Shown: piece by piece, positions 1 to 5,639 of the stretch
How positions within the stretch are numbered: position 1 is the first letter of the stretch
Layout of the letters: each line of letters starts with the position of its first letter
Assembly: GCA_023247135.1 (NCBI GenBank)
Contig: JAHFHB010000049.1
Coordinates: 3,800 to 9,850, forward strand
Origin: Candidatus Omnitrophota bacterium
GTDB lineage: Bacteria > Omnitrophota > Omnitrophia > Omnitrophales > Aquincolibacteriaceae
DNA length: 6,051 nucleotides
Direction: 5' to 3'
Made by a program: the position numbers and the translations under genes
The notes under the pieces: model-generated
Database searches by the model: none
Seen by the model: the letters and a program-made list of their open reading frames with translations, nothing else
What the model was told of the DNA's origin: nothing

Positions 1-897
1 TTGCCGCAGGGCGTAGCCCGTCAGTAAAAACTGCATCAAAAATGAAACCGTATTTAAGCTCGCTGAAAAATGCCCGAAAAAAGCCGTGCGCGCTTCCTTG
101 CCGTGTACAAAAAGTTCCACCGCCTGGCTGAAATGATTATCCACCACGGTGGAGCCGATCTTGGCCATCATGACGAGGCCGGCCAGCCACAGGAGATACG
201 AGGAACTCAAAAGTAGTTTGCGGCCCGATTTGGGCTCCGTCGCAGCCTCTTCTTTTTTGCCGGGGTCTTCACCGGCCGCCATCGTGGCCGGAATCGCTTT
301 CCATAAAGCTTGCAGCATGATCAGGCACAAGAGCAGCACACCTGCAGCGATTAAAAGCAGCGTTTCGGTCTTAAACCAATGCCCCGTCTGGCCGGCCAGA
401 AAACCGCCGGTAATTCCGCCCAAACTCCCGGTGCTGATGATGAGTCCGAAAAGCCGCTTGGCTTCGCCGGGGTGGTAAAGGTCATTGGCCAGCGTCCAGA
501 ACTGCGTGGTCATCGTGATGGAAAACGAAGAGACCCAAATATAAAAAAGCGCGGAAAGAAGCGGGACGTGAATTTTAAAAAAGACCCAGAAGAGCAGCAG
601 GCAGACGATGAAAAAAATCAGGACGGAAGATTGCAAAAGGCGTTTGGACATGCGGCGCGAAAGCCGCACATACGTCCAGACAATGCCGAAAAGGAAAAAC
701 CCTTCGGCCATGTAAACGTAGCGCAAATTGGAAGCGCCCAATTCATCCAGGAACAGCGCGTTACGAACCGGCTTGAGAATGTAGACCAGCGCAATGACCC
801 CAAAAAAATAAAGCGCCATCAGGCCGGTCTTGATGCGCTCCCCGCGCCGCACTTCCACAAACGGCCACAGCAGTCTTTTGAGCAGCGCCGACTGCAT
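1..897 (-). CDS. ADP/ATP-carrier-like (NTT family) membrane transporter, N-terminal 299 residues, 3' end cut by window
   Basis: The reading frame is open from ATG at 897 to the window edge, giving 299 codons with no stop; full family members are usually over 400 residues. I see about eight hydrophobic segments, near residues 26-41, 60-77, 88-107, 112-135, 149-169, 178-199, 228-247 and 270-297. A charged loop at about 200-227 (Lys/Glu-rich) is probably the central cytoplasmic loop between the two six-helix halves. Family signatures are YILKPVRNAL (39-48) and NDLYHPGEAKRLFG (138-151), followed by a Gly-rich stretch (157-169), matching the NTT/ATP:ADP antiporter-like branch of major-facilitator-type carriers. 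Chlamydial and plastid ATP/ADP translocases have an ILRDTKD-type motif in the first segment, so this is a divergent member and its substrate cannot be read from sequence. It starts immediately after the yraN stop, with a purine-rich ribosome binding site inside the yraN end. Family call fairly sure, substrate unknown. Confidence 0.8.
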   Translation of the reverse strand, partial: MQSALLKRLLWPFVEVRRGERIKTGLMALYFFGVIALVYILKPVRNALFLDELGASNLRYVYMAEGFFLFGIVWTYVRLSRRMSKRLLQSSVLIFFIVCLLLFWVFFKIHVPLLSALFYIWVSSFSITMTTQFWTLANDLYHPGEAKRLFGLIISTGSLGGITGGFLAGQTGHWFKTETLLLIAAGVLLLCLIMLQALWKAIPATMAAGEDPGKKEEAATEPKSGRKLLLSSSYLLWLAGLVMMAKIGSTVVDNHFSQAVELFVHGKEARTAFFGHFSASLNTVSFLMQFLLTGYALRQ

Positions 898-1308
898 TTA
901 AAATCCCCCCTCTAAGGAAAAAGCATCTTCGATCATGCGAATCTCGGGCGCCCGGGCGGGGCGCCACAGTACCGAAATCACCGCGAATGAAACGCGCGCC
1001 TGCGGTGATTCTGTATTTTTGAGATACAGCGCGGCCAGTCGCGCCAGGCGGCGTTGCTTGTCGCGCGTCACAGCTTCCTCAGGTCTTCCAAATTCCGTGC
1101 CGGAACGCGTCTTGACCTCCACAAAGTATACTCTGTTTTTTTTGCTGGCCACCGCATCCAGTTCTCCTAAAGCACAGCGGTAATTTTTGGCGAGGATCTT
1201 GTAGCCGTTTTGCACCAGCCAGCCAAAGGCGGCCATTTCGCCGCGCTCGCCCAGCGAAAGCCCGAAAGGCTTGCGGACCGCAGGCGTTTTTTCGGCGGGC
1301 CGGTTCAT
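898..1308 (-). CDS. yraN: YraN/UPF0102 family protein, predicted nuclease fold
   Basis: A 136-residue protein of the UPF0102 family, whose members have a PD-(D/E)xK endonuclease-like fold; the cellular role is poorly defined. Visible family marks are GERGEMAA (20-27), NGYKILAKNYR (34-44), GELDAV (48-53) and VEVKTR (63-68), followed by FGRPEEAV (73-80). Candidate metal and catalytic residues are E24, D51, E64 and K66. The C-terminal RFDV motif typical of the family appears here as VSFAVISV (106-113), so its Asp is replaced by Ala109. The N-terminal 15 residues are a basic extension. The ATG overlaps the rnhB stop (ATGA) and no Shine-Dalgarno is visible, so translation is probably coupled to rnhB. 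The rnhB-yraN pairing is common in bacteria and supports the call. Confidence 0.9.
   Translation of the reverse strand: MNRPAEKTPAVRKPFGLSLGERGEMAAFGWLVQNGYKILAKNYRCALGELDAVASKKNRVYFVEVKTRSGTEFGRPEEAVTRDKQRRLARLAALYLKNTESPQARVSFAVISVLWRPARAPEIRMIEDAFSLEGGF
905..913 (-). promoter_or_regulatory. Ribosome binding site of the NTT-like transporter gene
   Basis: On the minus strand the sequence AGAGGGGGG lies 7 bases before the ATG at 897, inside the last codons of yraN. It supports this ATG, which directly follows the yraN TAA, as the start of the transporter and suggests translation within the same message. Confidence 0.6.
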
Positions 1309-1928
1309 GCGGTGGCAGCAAGGCTGCTGACAGGCCCGAAGGATTTACGGTGCACGGGGGAAGGTCCTTCCGCTTTTAAAAATTTTAGATGTTTGGGCGT
1401 CGGATAGCCTTTATGCACTTTGAAGTGATAGGCGGGGTAAAGACTGTCTAAGTGGCACATCCAGGCATCGCGATAAACCTTGGCGAGAATCGAAGCCGCG
1501 GCAATGCAGGCAGATTTCCCGTCACCGCGCACCACCGCACGCTGTGCAAGCGGCAGATCCAGCTTCATATTGCCATCAGAAAGGACAAAAGCAGGAGTGA
1601 GGGGTAAATCCAGAACGGCTTTTTTCATGGCCAGCCGCGACGCCTGGTAAATATTGATGCGGTCGATGTCTGTCTCGCCGACCACGCCGATCCCGAAACG
1701 CGCTTGCCTGCAAATTTGCCAAAACAGGTTCTCACGCACGCTGGCCGTCAGTTTTTTGGAGTCATTCAGCCCGTCAAGCCGGGCTCCCGGCAGTAAAACC
1801 ACCGCCGCGGCCACCACCGGACCCGCCAGCGGCCCACGGCCGGCTTCATCCACGCCGGCCACACACCCGCTCACTTCCCGGATCACCTTCTCATCAAAAC
1901 GGAAGAGCGGGGCCGTGTCGCGGCGCAT
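1305..1928 (-). CDS. rnhB: Ribonuclease HII
   Basis: A 207-residue RNase HII, which cuts the RNA strand of RNA-DNA hybrids and starts removal of single ribonucleotides from DNA in the cytoplasm. The N-terminal signature GVDEAGRGPLAGPV (25-38) carries the metal-binding D27 and E28. NDSKKL follows at 55-60, SDGN at 117-120 carries the third metal ligand D118, and GDGKSACIAAASILAKVYRD (135-154) contains conserved D136 and D154. The C-terminal HKGYPTPKHL (172-181) and GPSPVHRKSF region are also typical. Length is normal and all catalytic acids are present. Small deviations are SDGN for the common IDGN and YRD for TRD. The start ATG has a GGAG 7 bases upstream; the gene sits 20 bp after rplS and shares ATGA with yraN. 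Confidence 0.97.
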   Translation of the reverse strand: MRRDTAPLFRFDEKVIREVSGCVAGVDEAGRGPLAGPVVAAAVVLLPGARLDGLNDSKKLTASVRENLFWQICRQARFGIGVVGETDIDRINIYQASRLAMKKAVLDLPLTPAFVLSDGNMKLDLPLAQRAVVRGDGKSACIAAASILAKVYRDAWMCHLDSLYPAYHFKVHKGYPTPKHLKFLKAEGPSPVHRKSFGPVSSLAATA

Positions 1929-1935
1929 GAGAACA

Positions 1936-1939
1936 CTCC
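1936..1939 (-). promoter_or_regulatory. Ribosome binding site of rnhB
   Basis: Minus-strand GGAG, 7 bases before the rnhB ATG at 1928 and inside the 20-bp gap after the rplS stop. It fixes the rnhB start. Confidence 0.55.
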
Positions 1940-1948
1940 GTGTCGAGT

Positions 1949-2272
1949 TTAAAAAGTTTTCGCCTTGGGCTTGCGCAGGTGGTAAAGTTTGGCGCGGCGA
2001 ACCCTGCCTTTTTTAGCCACGACGATTTCTTCGATTGTCGGAGAATACAGCGGAAACTTTTTTTCAACCGTGTCCCCGTGCGATTCCTTGATTACGGCAA
2101 AACTGGCGCCGGCTCCGCGCCCGCGGCGGCTGATGCAAATTCCTTCGAAAACCTGCACGCGGGTTTTGTCGCCTTCTTTCACGCGGATATGAATCTGCAG
2201 CGTGTCTCCCACGCGAAACTCCGCCACTTTTTTCTTGGTCACTTCTTTTTCCATCAGTTCAATCGCTTTCAT
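1949..2272 (-). CDS. rplS: 50S ribosomal protein L19
   Basis: A 107-residue L19, slightly shorter than the usual roughly 115. L19 is a large-subunit protein located at the interface with the small subunit. Conserved blocks are FRVGDT (19-24), KEGDKTRVQVFEG (32-44), SRRGRG (48-53), FPLYSPTIE (73-81) and the C-terminal RVRRAKLYHLR (90-100). The segment between residues 56 and 72 (SFAVIKESHGDTVEKK) departs from the common SFTVRKISxGVGVER pattern: it keeps the length but has a more charged turn. The start has a perfect AGGAGG seven bases upstream. It follows trmD after 52 bp, the usual trmD-rplS order, so co-transcription is very likely. Confidence 0.97.
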   Translation of the reverse strand: MKAIELMEKEVTKKKVAEFRVGDTLQIHIRVKEGDKTRVQVFEGICISRRGRGAGASFAVIKESHGDTVEKKFPLYSPTIEEIVVAKKGRVRRAKLYHLRKPKAKTF

Positions 2273-2279
2273 GACGTTT

Positions 2280-2285
2280 CCTCCT
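2280..2285 (-). promoter_or_regulatory. Strong Shine-Dalgarno of rplS
   Basis: Minus-strand AGGAGG with a 7-base spacer to the ATG at 2272, preceded by more purines. It lies in the 52-bp trmD-rplS gap and fits the high expression expected for a ribosomal protein compared with trmD. Confidence 0.8.
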
Positions 2286-2324
2286 CTTCCTCGATTGCAA
2301 AAAACACTTTTATGAATCCAGCCC

Positions 2325-3029
2325 TTACGACTTCGCCTTGCTCCGCGGCTTGGGCCGCTCGGCCAGCAAATCCGGCCTGCGCTTGCGCGTCAGCTCCAGC
2401 GACGCGGCTTCACGCCAGCGGCGAACCTGCGCATGATCGCCCGAAACAAGCACCTCGGGCACTTTCCACCCACGGTAATCGCGCGGACGGGTGTATTGCG
2501 GATACTCCAGTTTCCCCGACTGAAAACTTTCATCGGCAATCGACGCGTCGTTGCCGAGTACGCCCGGAATGAGCCGAACTACCGCTTCGATCACACACAG
2601 CGCCGGGGCTTCGCCGCCCATCGTCACGAAATCGCCAATGGAGATTTCCTGATCCACCAGATGTTCGCGCACGCGCTGATCCACGCCCTCGTAATGACCG
2701 GCAATCAGCACGATCTTCCTGCGTTTGACAAGCTTCTGGGCATCCTGCTGCTGGAAGGGATCGCCGCCTGGGTCAAGTAAAATCACCCAAGGGTCGCCGC
2801 CGATCGCTTCGACACATTCAAAGAGCGGCTCAGGCTTCAGCAACATGCCCGCGCCTCCGCCAAAGGGCTTGTCGTCAGCCGTTTTGTGGCGGTCGTGCGT
2901 GAAGTCACGCACATTGTGAACCGTGATTTCAACTTGCCCTTGCTTTTGCGCCCGCTTCAAAATCGATTCCTGAAGCGGCCCTGCAAAAAAGGCCGGAAAC
3001 AACGTCACCAGGTGAATTTCTATCGCCAT
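2325..3029 (-). CDS. trmD: tRNA (guanine-37-N1)-methyltransferase TrmD
   Basis: TrmD transfers a methyl group from S-adenosylmethionine to N1 of G37, next to the tRNA anticodon, preventing +1 frameshifts. From ATG at 3029 the protein is 234 residues; E. coli has about 255. It shows TLFP (9-12), RDFTHDRHKT (41-50), GGGAGM (57-62), the SAM-knot segments AGHYEGVDQRV (110-120) and ISIGDFVTMGGE (129-140), then RLIPGVLGN (152-160) and PQYTRP (177-182), with the basic C-terminal GDHAQVRRWR helix. The residue aligned with the proposed catalytic base Asp169 of E. coli is Glu167 (DESF instead of EDSF), while the Arg154 equivalent is R152. I chose ATG 3029 because homologues begin only a few residues before TLFP and a weak GGAA precedes it; a GTG at 3047 would add six residues. 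No rimM lies between rpsP and trmD, unlike the common order. Confidence 0.95.
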   Translation of the reverse strand: MAIEIHLVTLFPAFFAGPLQESILKRAQKQGQVEITVHNVRDFTHDRHKTADDKPFGGGAGMLLKPEPLFECVEAIGGDPWVILLDPGGDPFQQQDAQKLVKRRKIVLIAGHYEGVDQRVREHLVDQEISIGDFVTMGGEAPALCVIEAVVRLIPGVLGNDASIADESFQSGKLEYPQYTRPRDYRGWKVPEVLVSGDHAQVRRWREAASLELTRKRRPDLLAERPKPRSKAKS

Positions 3030-3055
3030 TGTTTCCGCGTTTTCCACGCCGCAAA

Positions 3056-3313
3056 TTACTTTGCGGCCGTTTTGGCTTTTTTCTCAGCCCGCTTGATCAA
3101 ACTGCGAACCGTCTCGGACATCTGCGCGCCGTTTTTCACCCAGTAGGCAAGGCGTTCGGCCTTGAACTGAATGTTTTCATTGGCGCGCAAGCCGCTGTAA
3201 ATGCCGATCTCTTCGATAAACCGGCCGTCGCGCGGCGACTTGCTGTCGGTGACCACAATGCGCCAGTGCGGCTCATTCTTTGCACCAAAGCGTTTTAAAC
3301 GTATACGAACCAC
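3056..3313 (-). CDS. rpsP: 30S ribosomal protein S16
   Basis: An 85-residue S16, an early-binding small-subunit protein needed for 16S rRNA folding. Conserved marks are VRIRLKRFG (2-10), the WRIVVTDSKSPRDGRFIEEIG stretch (17-37, with D23, S24, R28, D29, G30, R31), IYSG (38-41) and the C-terminal YWVKNGAQMSETV (57-69), followed by a Lys/Ala tail. The start is GTG at 3313 followed directly by a Val codon, and it is supported by a near-perfect AAGGAGGT. It lies 123 bp after murA, across the repeat element, and 26 bp before trmD. The usual neighbour ffh is not on its upstream side. The call is certain. Confidence 0.98.
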   Translation of the reverse strand: MVRIRLKRFGAKNEPHWRIVVTDSKSPRDGRFIEEIGIYSGLRANENIQFKAERLAYWVKNGAQMSETVRSLIKRAEKKAKTAAK

Positions 3314-3317
3314 GGGG

Positions 3318-3325
3318 ACCTCCTT
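3318..3325 (-). promoter_or_regulatory. Near-perfect Shine-Dalgarno deciding the rpsP GTG start
   Basis: Minus-strand AAGGAGGT, eight bases complementary to the 16S rRNA tail, ends four bases before GTG at 3313. No ATG lies at a suitable distance in this frame, so it settles the GTG start. Confidence 0.85.
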
Positions 3326-3375
3326 CTTTAAAACAATGCCTTATGCGATTTGTTTTCCAAACTCGCATGATTTCT

Positions 3376-3426
3376 CGTCATCCTCGCGAAAGCGAGGATC
3401 TGATTCCCGCTTTCGCGGGAATGACG
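3376..3426. repeat. REP-like palindromic element of two 8-bp hairpins inside a 51-bp imperfect palindrome
   Basis: The 51 bp are flanked by perfect outer arms CGTCAT (3376-3381) and ATGACG (3421-3426) and are symmetric about position 3401. Two smaller hairpins lie inside. One has stem ATCCTCGC/GCGAGGAT with loop GAAA (3380-3399); the other has ATTCCCGC/GCGGGAAT with loop TTTC (3403-3422). The second matches the CGTCATTCCCGCGAAAGCGGGAATC theme that I recall as a dispersed intergenic repeat in many bacterial genomes. The two halves differ at four positions, but each keeps its own stem fully paired. It sits between the murA stop (3437) and the rpsP ribosome binding site. No T-run follows either hairpin, so a classical intrinsic terminator is unlikely; message processing, 3'-end protection of murA mRNA or a mobile miniature repeat are possible. 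Confidence 0.8.
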
Positions 3427-3436
3427 CAGAAGTCTT

Positions 3437-4702
3437 TTACTCTCTTTCCCTCTTAATGACCGCGCCCAGGGATGAAAGCTTACCTTCCATGTTAAAATAG
3501 CCGCGGTCCAGATGATACACGCGGTACACTTCCGTTTTGCCTTCGGCCACAAGGCCCGCCAGCACAAGCGCCGCACTCGCCCGCAGATCCGAGGCCATGA
3601 CGGGTGCACCGCTCAAGCGCTTCACGCCATGAATAATCGCCCGCGGGCTCTCCAGGTAAATTTTCGCGCCCATACGATTCAGTTCGCTAACGTGCATGAA
3701 CCGGTCCGGATAAATTTTTTCCGTGATCACGCTGATTCCGGGCGTGATCGCCATCAGCGCCATCATCTGCGCCTGCATGTCGGTCGGAAACCCGGGATAC
3801 GGCAGTGTCGTCACATCCGTCGGTTTCAAGCGTGCGCGCCCGCGAATGCGTAAAAAATTCTTGCCCTTGTCGATGCGCACGCCGCTTTGCAGCAGCTTAT
3901 CGATCACGGCATTCTGGTTAGACGGCAGCGCCTGCTTGATCATCACATCGCCGCCCGTCATGGCCGCGGCAAACATGTACGTGCCGCATTCGATGCGGTC
4001 GCTGACAATGGCGTACTCGATGCCATGCAGTTTTTTCACGCCTTCGATTTCAATGCGCGGCGAGCCCTCGCCCGAAATTTTCGCGCCCATCTTTTTTAAA
4101 AAATTCGCCAGGTCCACCACTTCAGGTTCGCAGGCTGCGCTTTCGATTATGGTTTTCCCGCGCGCAAGCACGGCCGCCATCATCACGTTGCCCGTGGCGA
4201 GCACTGAGGAGCCGAACGCTCCGCCCAGATACATTTCACTGCCGCGCAAAAATTTTTGCGCGCGCGCCACCACGTAGCCGTGCTCAACCTTGATCCTGGC
4301 TCCAAGCGCTTCGAACCCTTTCAAGTGCAGGTCAATCGGACGCGCCCCGATCACGCAGCCGCCCGGCATGGAAACCTGCGCATGCCCGGTCCGTGCCAGA
4401 AGCGGCCCCAGCACACACACCGAAGCGCGCATCGTGCTCACCAGCTTGTACGGAGCCACCGGGTTGAGTTCCTTGCCCGGCTTAATCACCACGCGCCCGT
4501 CTTCAAAAGACGCTTTGGCGCCCAGCGCGCGCAGCAGCTTGATCATGGTCTGAATGTCACGCAGGTTCGGCACGTTGCTGATGACGGTCGTGTCTTCAGC
4601 CAGAAGCGCCGCAGCCATAATCGGCAGGGCCGAGTTCTTCGAACCCGACAGCACCACATCTCCGTTCAGCCGGCGTCCGCCGGTAATGACGATCTTATCC
4701 AT
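3437..4702 (-). CDS. murA: UDP-N-acetylglucosamine 1-carboxyvinyltransferase MurA
   Basis: MurA transfers enolpyruvate from phosphoenolpyruvate to UDP-GlcNAc, the first committed step of peptidoglycan synthesis in the cytoplasm. The 421-residue length is normal (about 418). Visible features are GSKNSALP (20-27) with K22 and N23, R92 in the STMRAS segment, and the active-site loop PGGCVIGARPIDLH (113-126) with catalytic C116. EPEVVDLANFL (192-202), DRIECGTY (235-242) and PGFPTDMQAQ (303-312) with catalytic-type D308 follow, then RFMHVSELNRMGA and DLRASAALVLAG near the C terminus. Having Cys at position 116 means the fosfomycin-attack residue is present. The sugar-binding segment reads SSVLATGN (165-172), where E. 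coli has SVGAT at the equivalent place. The start overlaps the prmC end by 8 bp with an AAGG just upstream. The frame is intact. Confidence 0.98.
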   Translation of the reverse strand: MDKIVITGGRRLNGDVVLSGSKNSALPIMAAALLAEDTTVISNVPNLRDIQTMIKLLRALGAKASFEDGRVVIKPGKELNPVAPYKLVSTMRASVCVLGPLLARTGHAQVSMPGGCVIGARPIDLHLKGFEALGARIKVEHGYVVARAQKFLRGSEMYLGGAFGSSVLATGNVMMAAVLARGKTIIESAACEPEVVDLANFLKKMGAKISGEGSPRIEIEGVKKLHGIEYAIVSDRIECGTYMFAAAMTGGDVMIKQALPSNQNAVIDKLLQSGVRIDKGKNFLRIRGRARLKPTDVTTLPYPGFPTDMQAQMMALMAITPGISVITEKIYPDRFMHVSELNRMGAKIYLESPRAIIHGVKRLSGAPVMASDLRASAALVLAGLVAEGKTEVYRVYHLDRGYFNMEGKLSSLGAVIKRERE

Positions 4703-5639
4703 GCGCCTTGATTCCTAAACGGGCCATGACCACGCGGTCTATACCCGCATCATCCTTATAAATCTGAATCCCTTCAAAGCCTGCGCCCGCAAGTAAATCG
4801 AAAATGGCCGCTGTTTGTCCGAACCCGGCTTCTAAAACAATCCAGCCGCCGGGCAGTAAAAACTTGGGCGATTGCGCGGCTAAACGCCGGTAGTAATCCA
4901 ATCCGTCCGCCCCGCCGGCCAAAGCCAGTCTTGGCTCATATGAAAGCTCGGGTTCAAGCCCGGCCAATTCCGTTTCCGCCACATACGGCGGATTGGACAA
5001 AATCGCCTGCCAGCCTTGCCCGCCTTCTGTTTGGCGGGCGGCTGCCGCTAAATTTGAAAATAAATCTGTTTGAACGCATTCTGCGCGCGCGCTCAAACCA
5101 TATTTTTCAACATTCCGCCGTGCGTACGTGAGCGCTTCTTCAGAAACATCCGCCAGTACTGCGCGGGCCTTCGTAAAAATCCGCAAAAGAGAAATCGCAA
5201 TGGCGCCGGTGCCAGTGCCCATGTCTAAAAATGCAAACGCGTGTTCCTTTTTGAAACCGGATCTCGTCACGAAATATTCCACGAGCTGTTCGGTTTCGGG
5301 CCTTGGAATCAGGCATCCGGGCCCGGCCTCCAGCACCTCGTGGCGAAAATACGCGCGGCCTGTGACATACGCAAGCGGCACGCGTTTTTTTCGCTCGGCA
5401 ATCCAAGCTTCAAAGCGCCGGCAAATTTCAGCCGGGACTGCTTCCGCACGCTCAAACTGCCAGCGCGCCAGCCCGGAGGCTTCTTCCAGCAAATACTCGG
5501 CATGGGTACGGGACTCATGCGGCCCGAGAGCCGTCAGCTCAGCCTGCCCCCACGCAAGCAAAGCCTTCCATGAGTCCCATGATTGTTTTAGGCCAAAAGA
5601 AACTGAGGTCGGCATGGCGTCAGGAGTTTCAAGCCGCAT
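4695..5639 (-). CDS. prmC: Peptide chain release factor N5-glutamine methyltransferase PrmC
   Basis: PrmC methylates the glutamine of the GGQ motif in release factors using S-adenosylmethionine, which raises termination efficiency. The 314-residue protein has an N-terminal helical substrate-binding domain (about 20-85), the linker PLAYVTG (88-94) and LIPRPETEQLV (110-120). The SAM-binding domain follows: DMGTGTGAIAISL (139-151), acidic loop D164 and the catalytic NPPYV motif (216-220), with LEAGFGQ near the end in place of the more usual LEIGxxQ. About ten extra residues (AAAARQTEGGQGW, 198-210) precede the NPPY strand. The chosen ATG at 5639 overlaps the prfA end by 11 bp; an in-frame ATG at 5615 is an alternative, and neither has a clear Shine-Dalgarno. 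Placement directly after prfA, whose product is its substrate, confirms the role. Confidence 0.96.
   Translation of the reverse strand: MRLETPDAMPTSVSFGLKQSWDSWKALLAWGQAELTALGPHESRTHAEYLLEEASGLARWQFERAEAVPAEICRRFEAWIAERKKRVPLAYVTGRAYFRHEVLEAGPGCLIPRPETEQLVEYFVTRSGFKKEHAFAFLDMGTGTGAIAISLLRIFTKARAVLADVSEEALTYARRNVEKYGLSARAECVQTDLFSNLAAAARQTEGGQGWQAILSNPPYVAETELAGLEPELSYEPRLALAGGADGLDYYRRLAAQSPKFLLPGGWIVLEAGFGQTAAIFDLLAGAGFEGIQIYKDDAGIDRVVMARLGIKAHG

Noticed and set aside
976..1010. Perfect 9-bp inverted repeat (AATCACCGC and GCGGTGATT) with a 17-base spacer inside yraN, followed by a T-rich stretch on the plus strand
   Set aside because: It lies wholly within coding sequence and would act only on an antisense transcript. 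A rough estimate gives about 0.5 such repeats by chance in a window this size with spacers up to 20 bases, so it is not significant.
3327..3360. Possible rpsP promoter on the minus strand in the AT-richer part of the gap (TTGGAA as a -35 candidate)
   Set aside because: No convincing -10 box occurs at 16-18 bases, so a promoter cannot be supported from sequence alone.
3376..3426. Intrinsic terminator between murA and rpsP
   Set aside because: The hairpins are stable, but neither is followed by a run of T on either strand; the repeat interpretation fits better.
3723..4277. Long plus-strand open frame opposite murA (184 codons), and a similar one opposite prmC and prfA at 5128-5694 (188 codons)
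   Set aside because: Neither translation resembles a known protein, and each lies antisense to a gene with complete family motifs. Long antisense frames are common in GC-rich genes, so these are shadows.
5018..5039. 7-bp inverted repeat GCCCGCC/GGCGGGC with an 8-base loop inside prmC, in the extra segment before the NPPY motif
   Set aside because: Several stems of this length are expected by chance in GC-rich sequence of this length, and the protein frame is intact through it.
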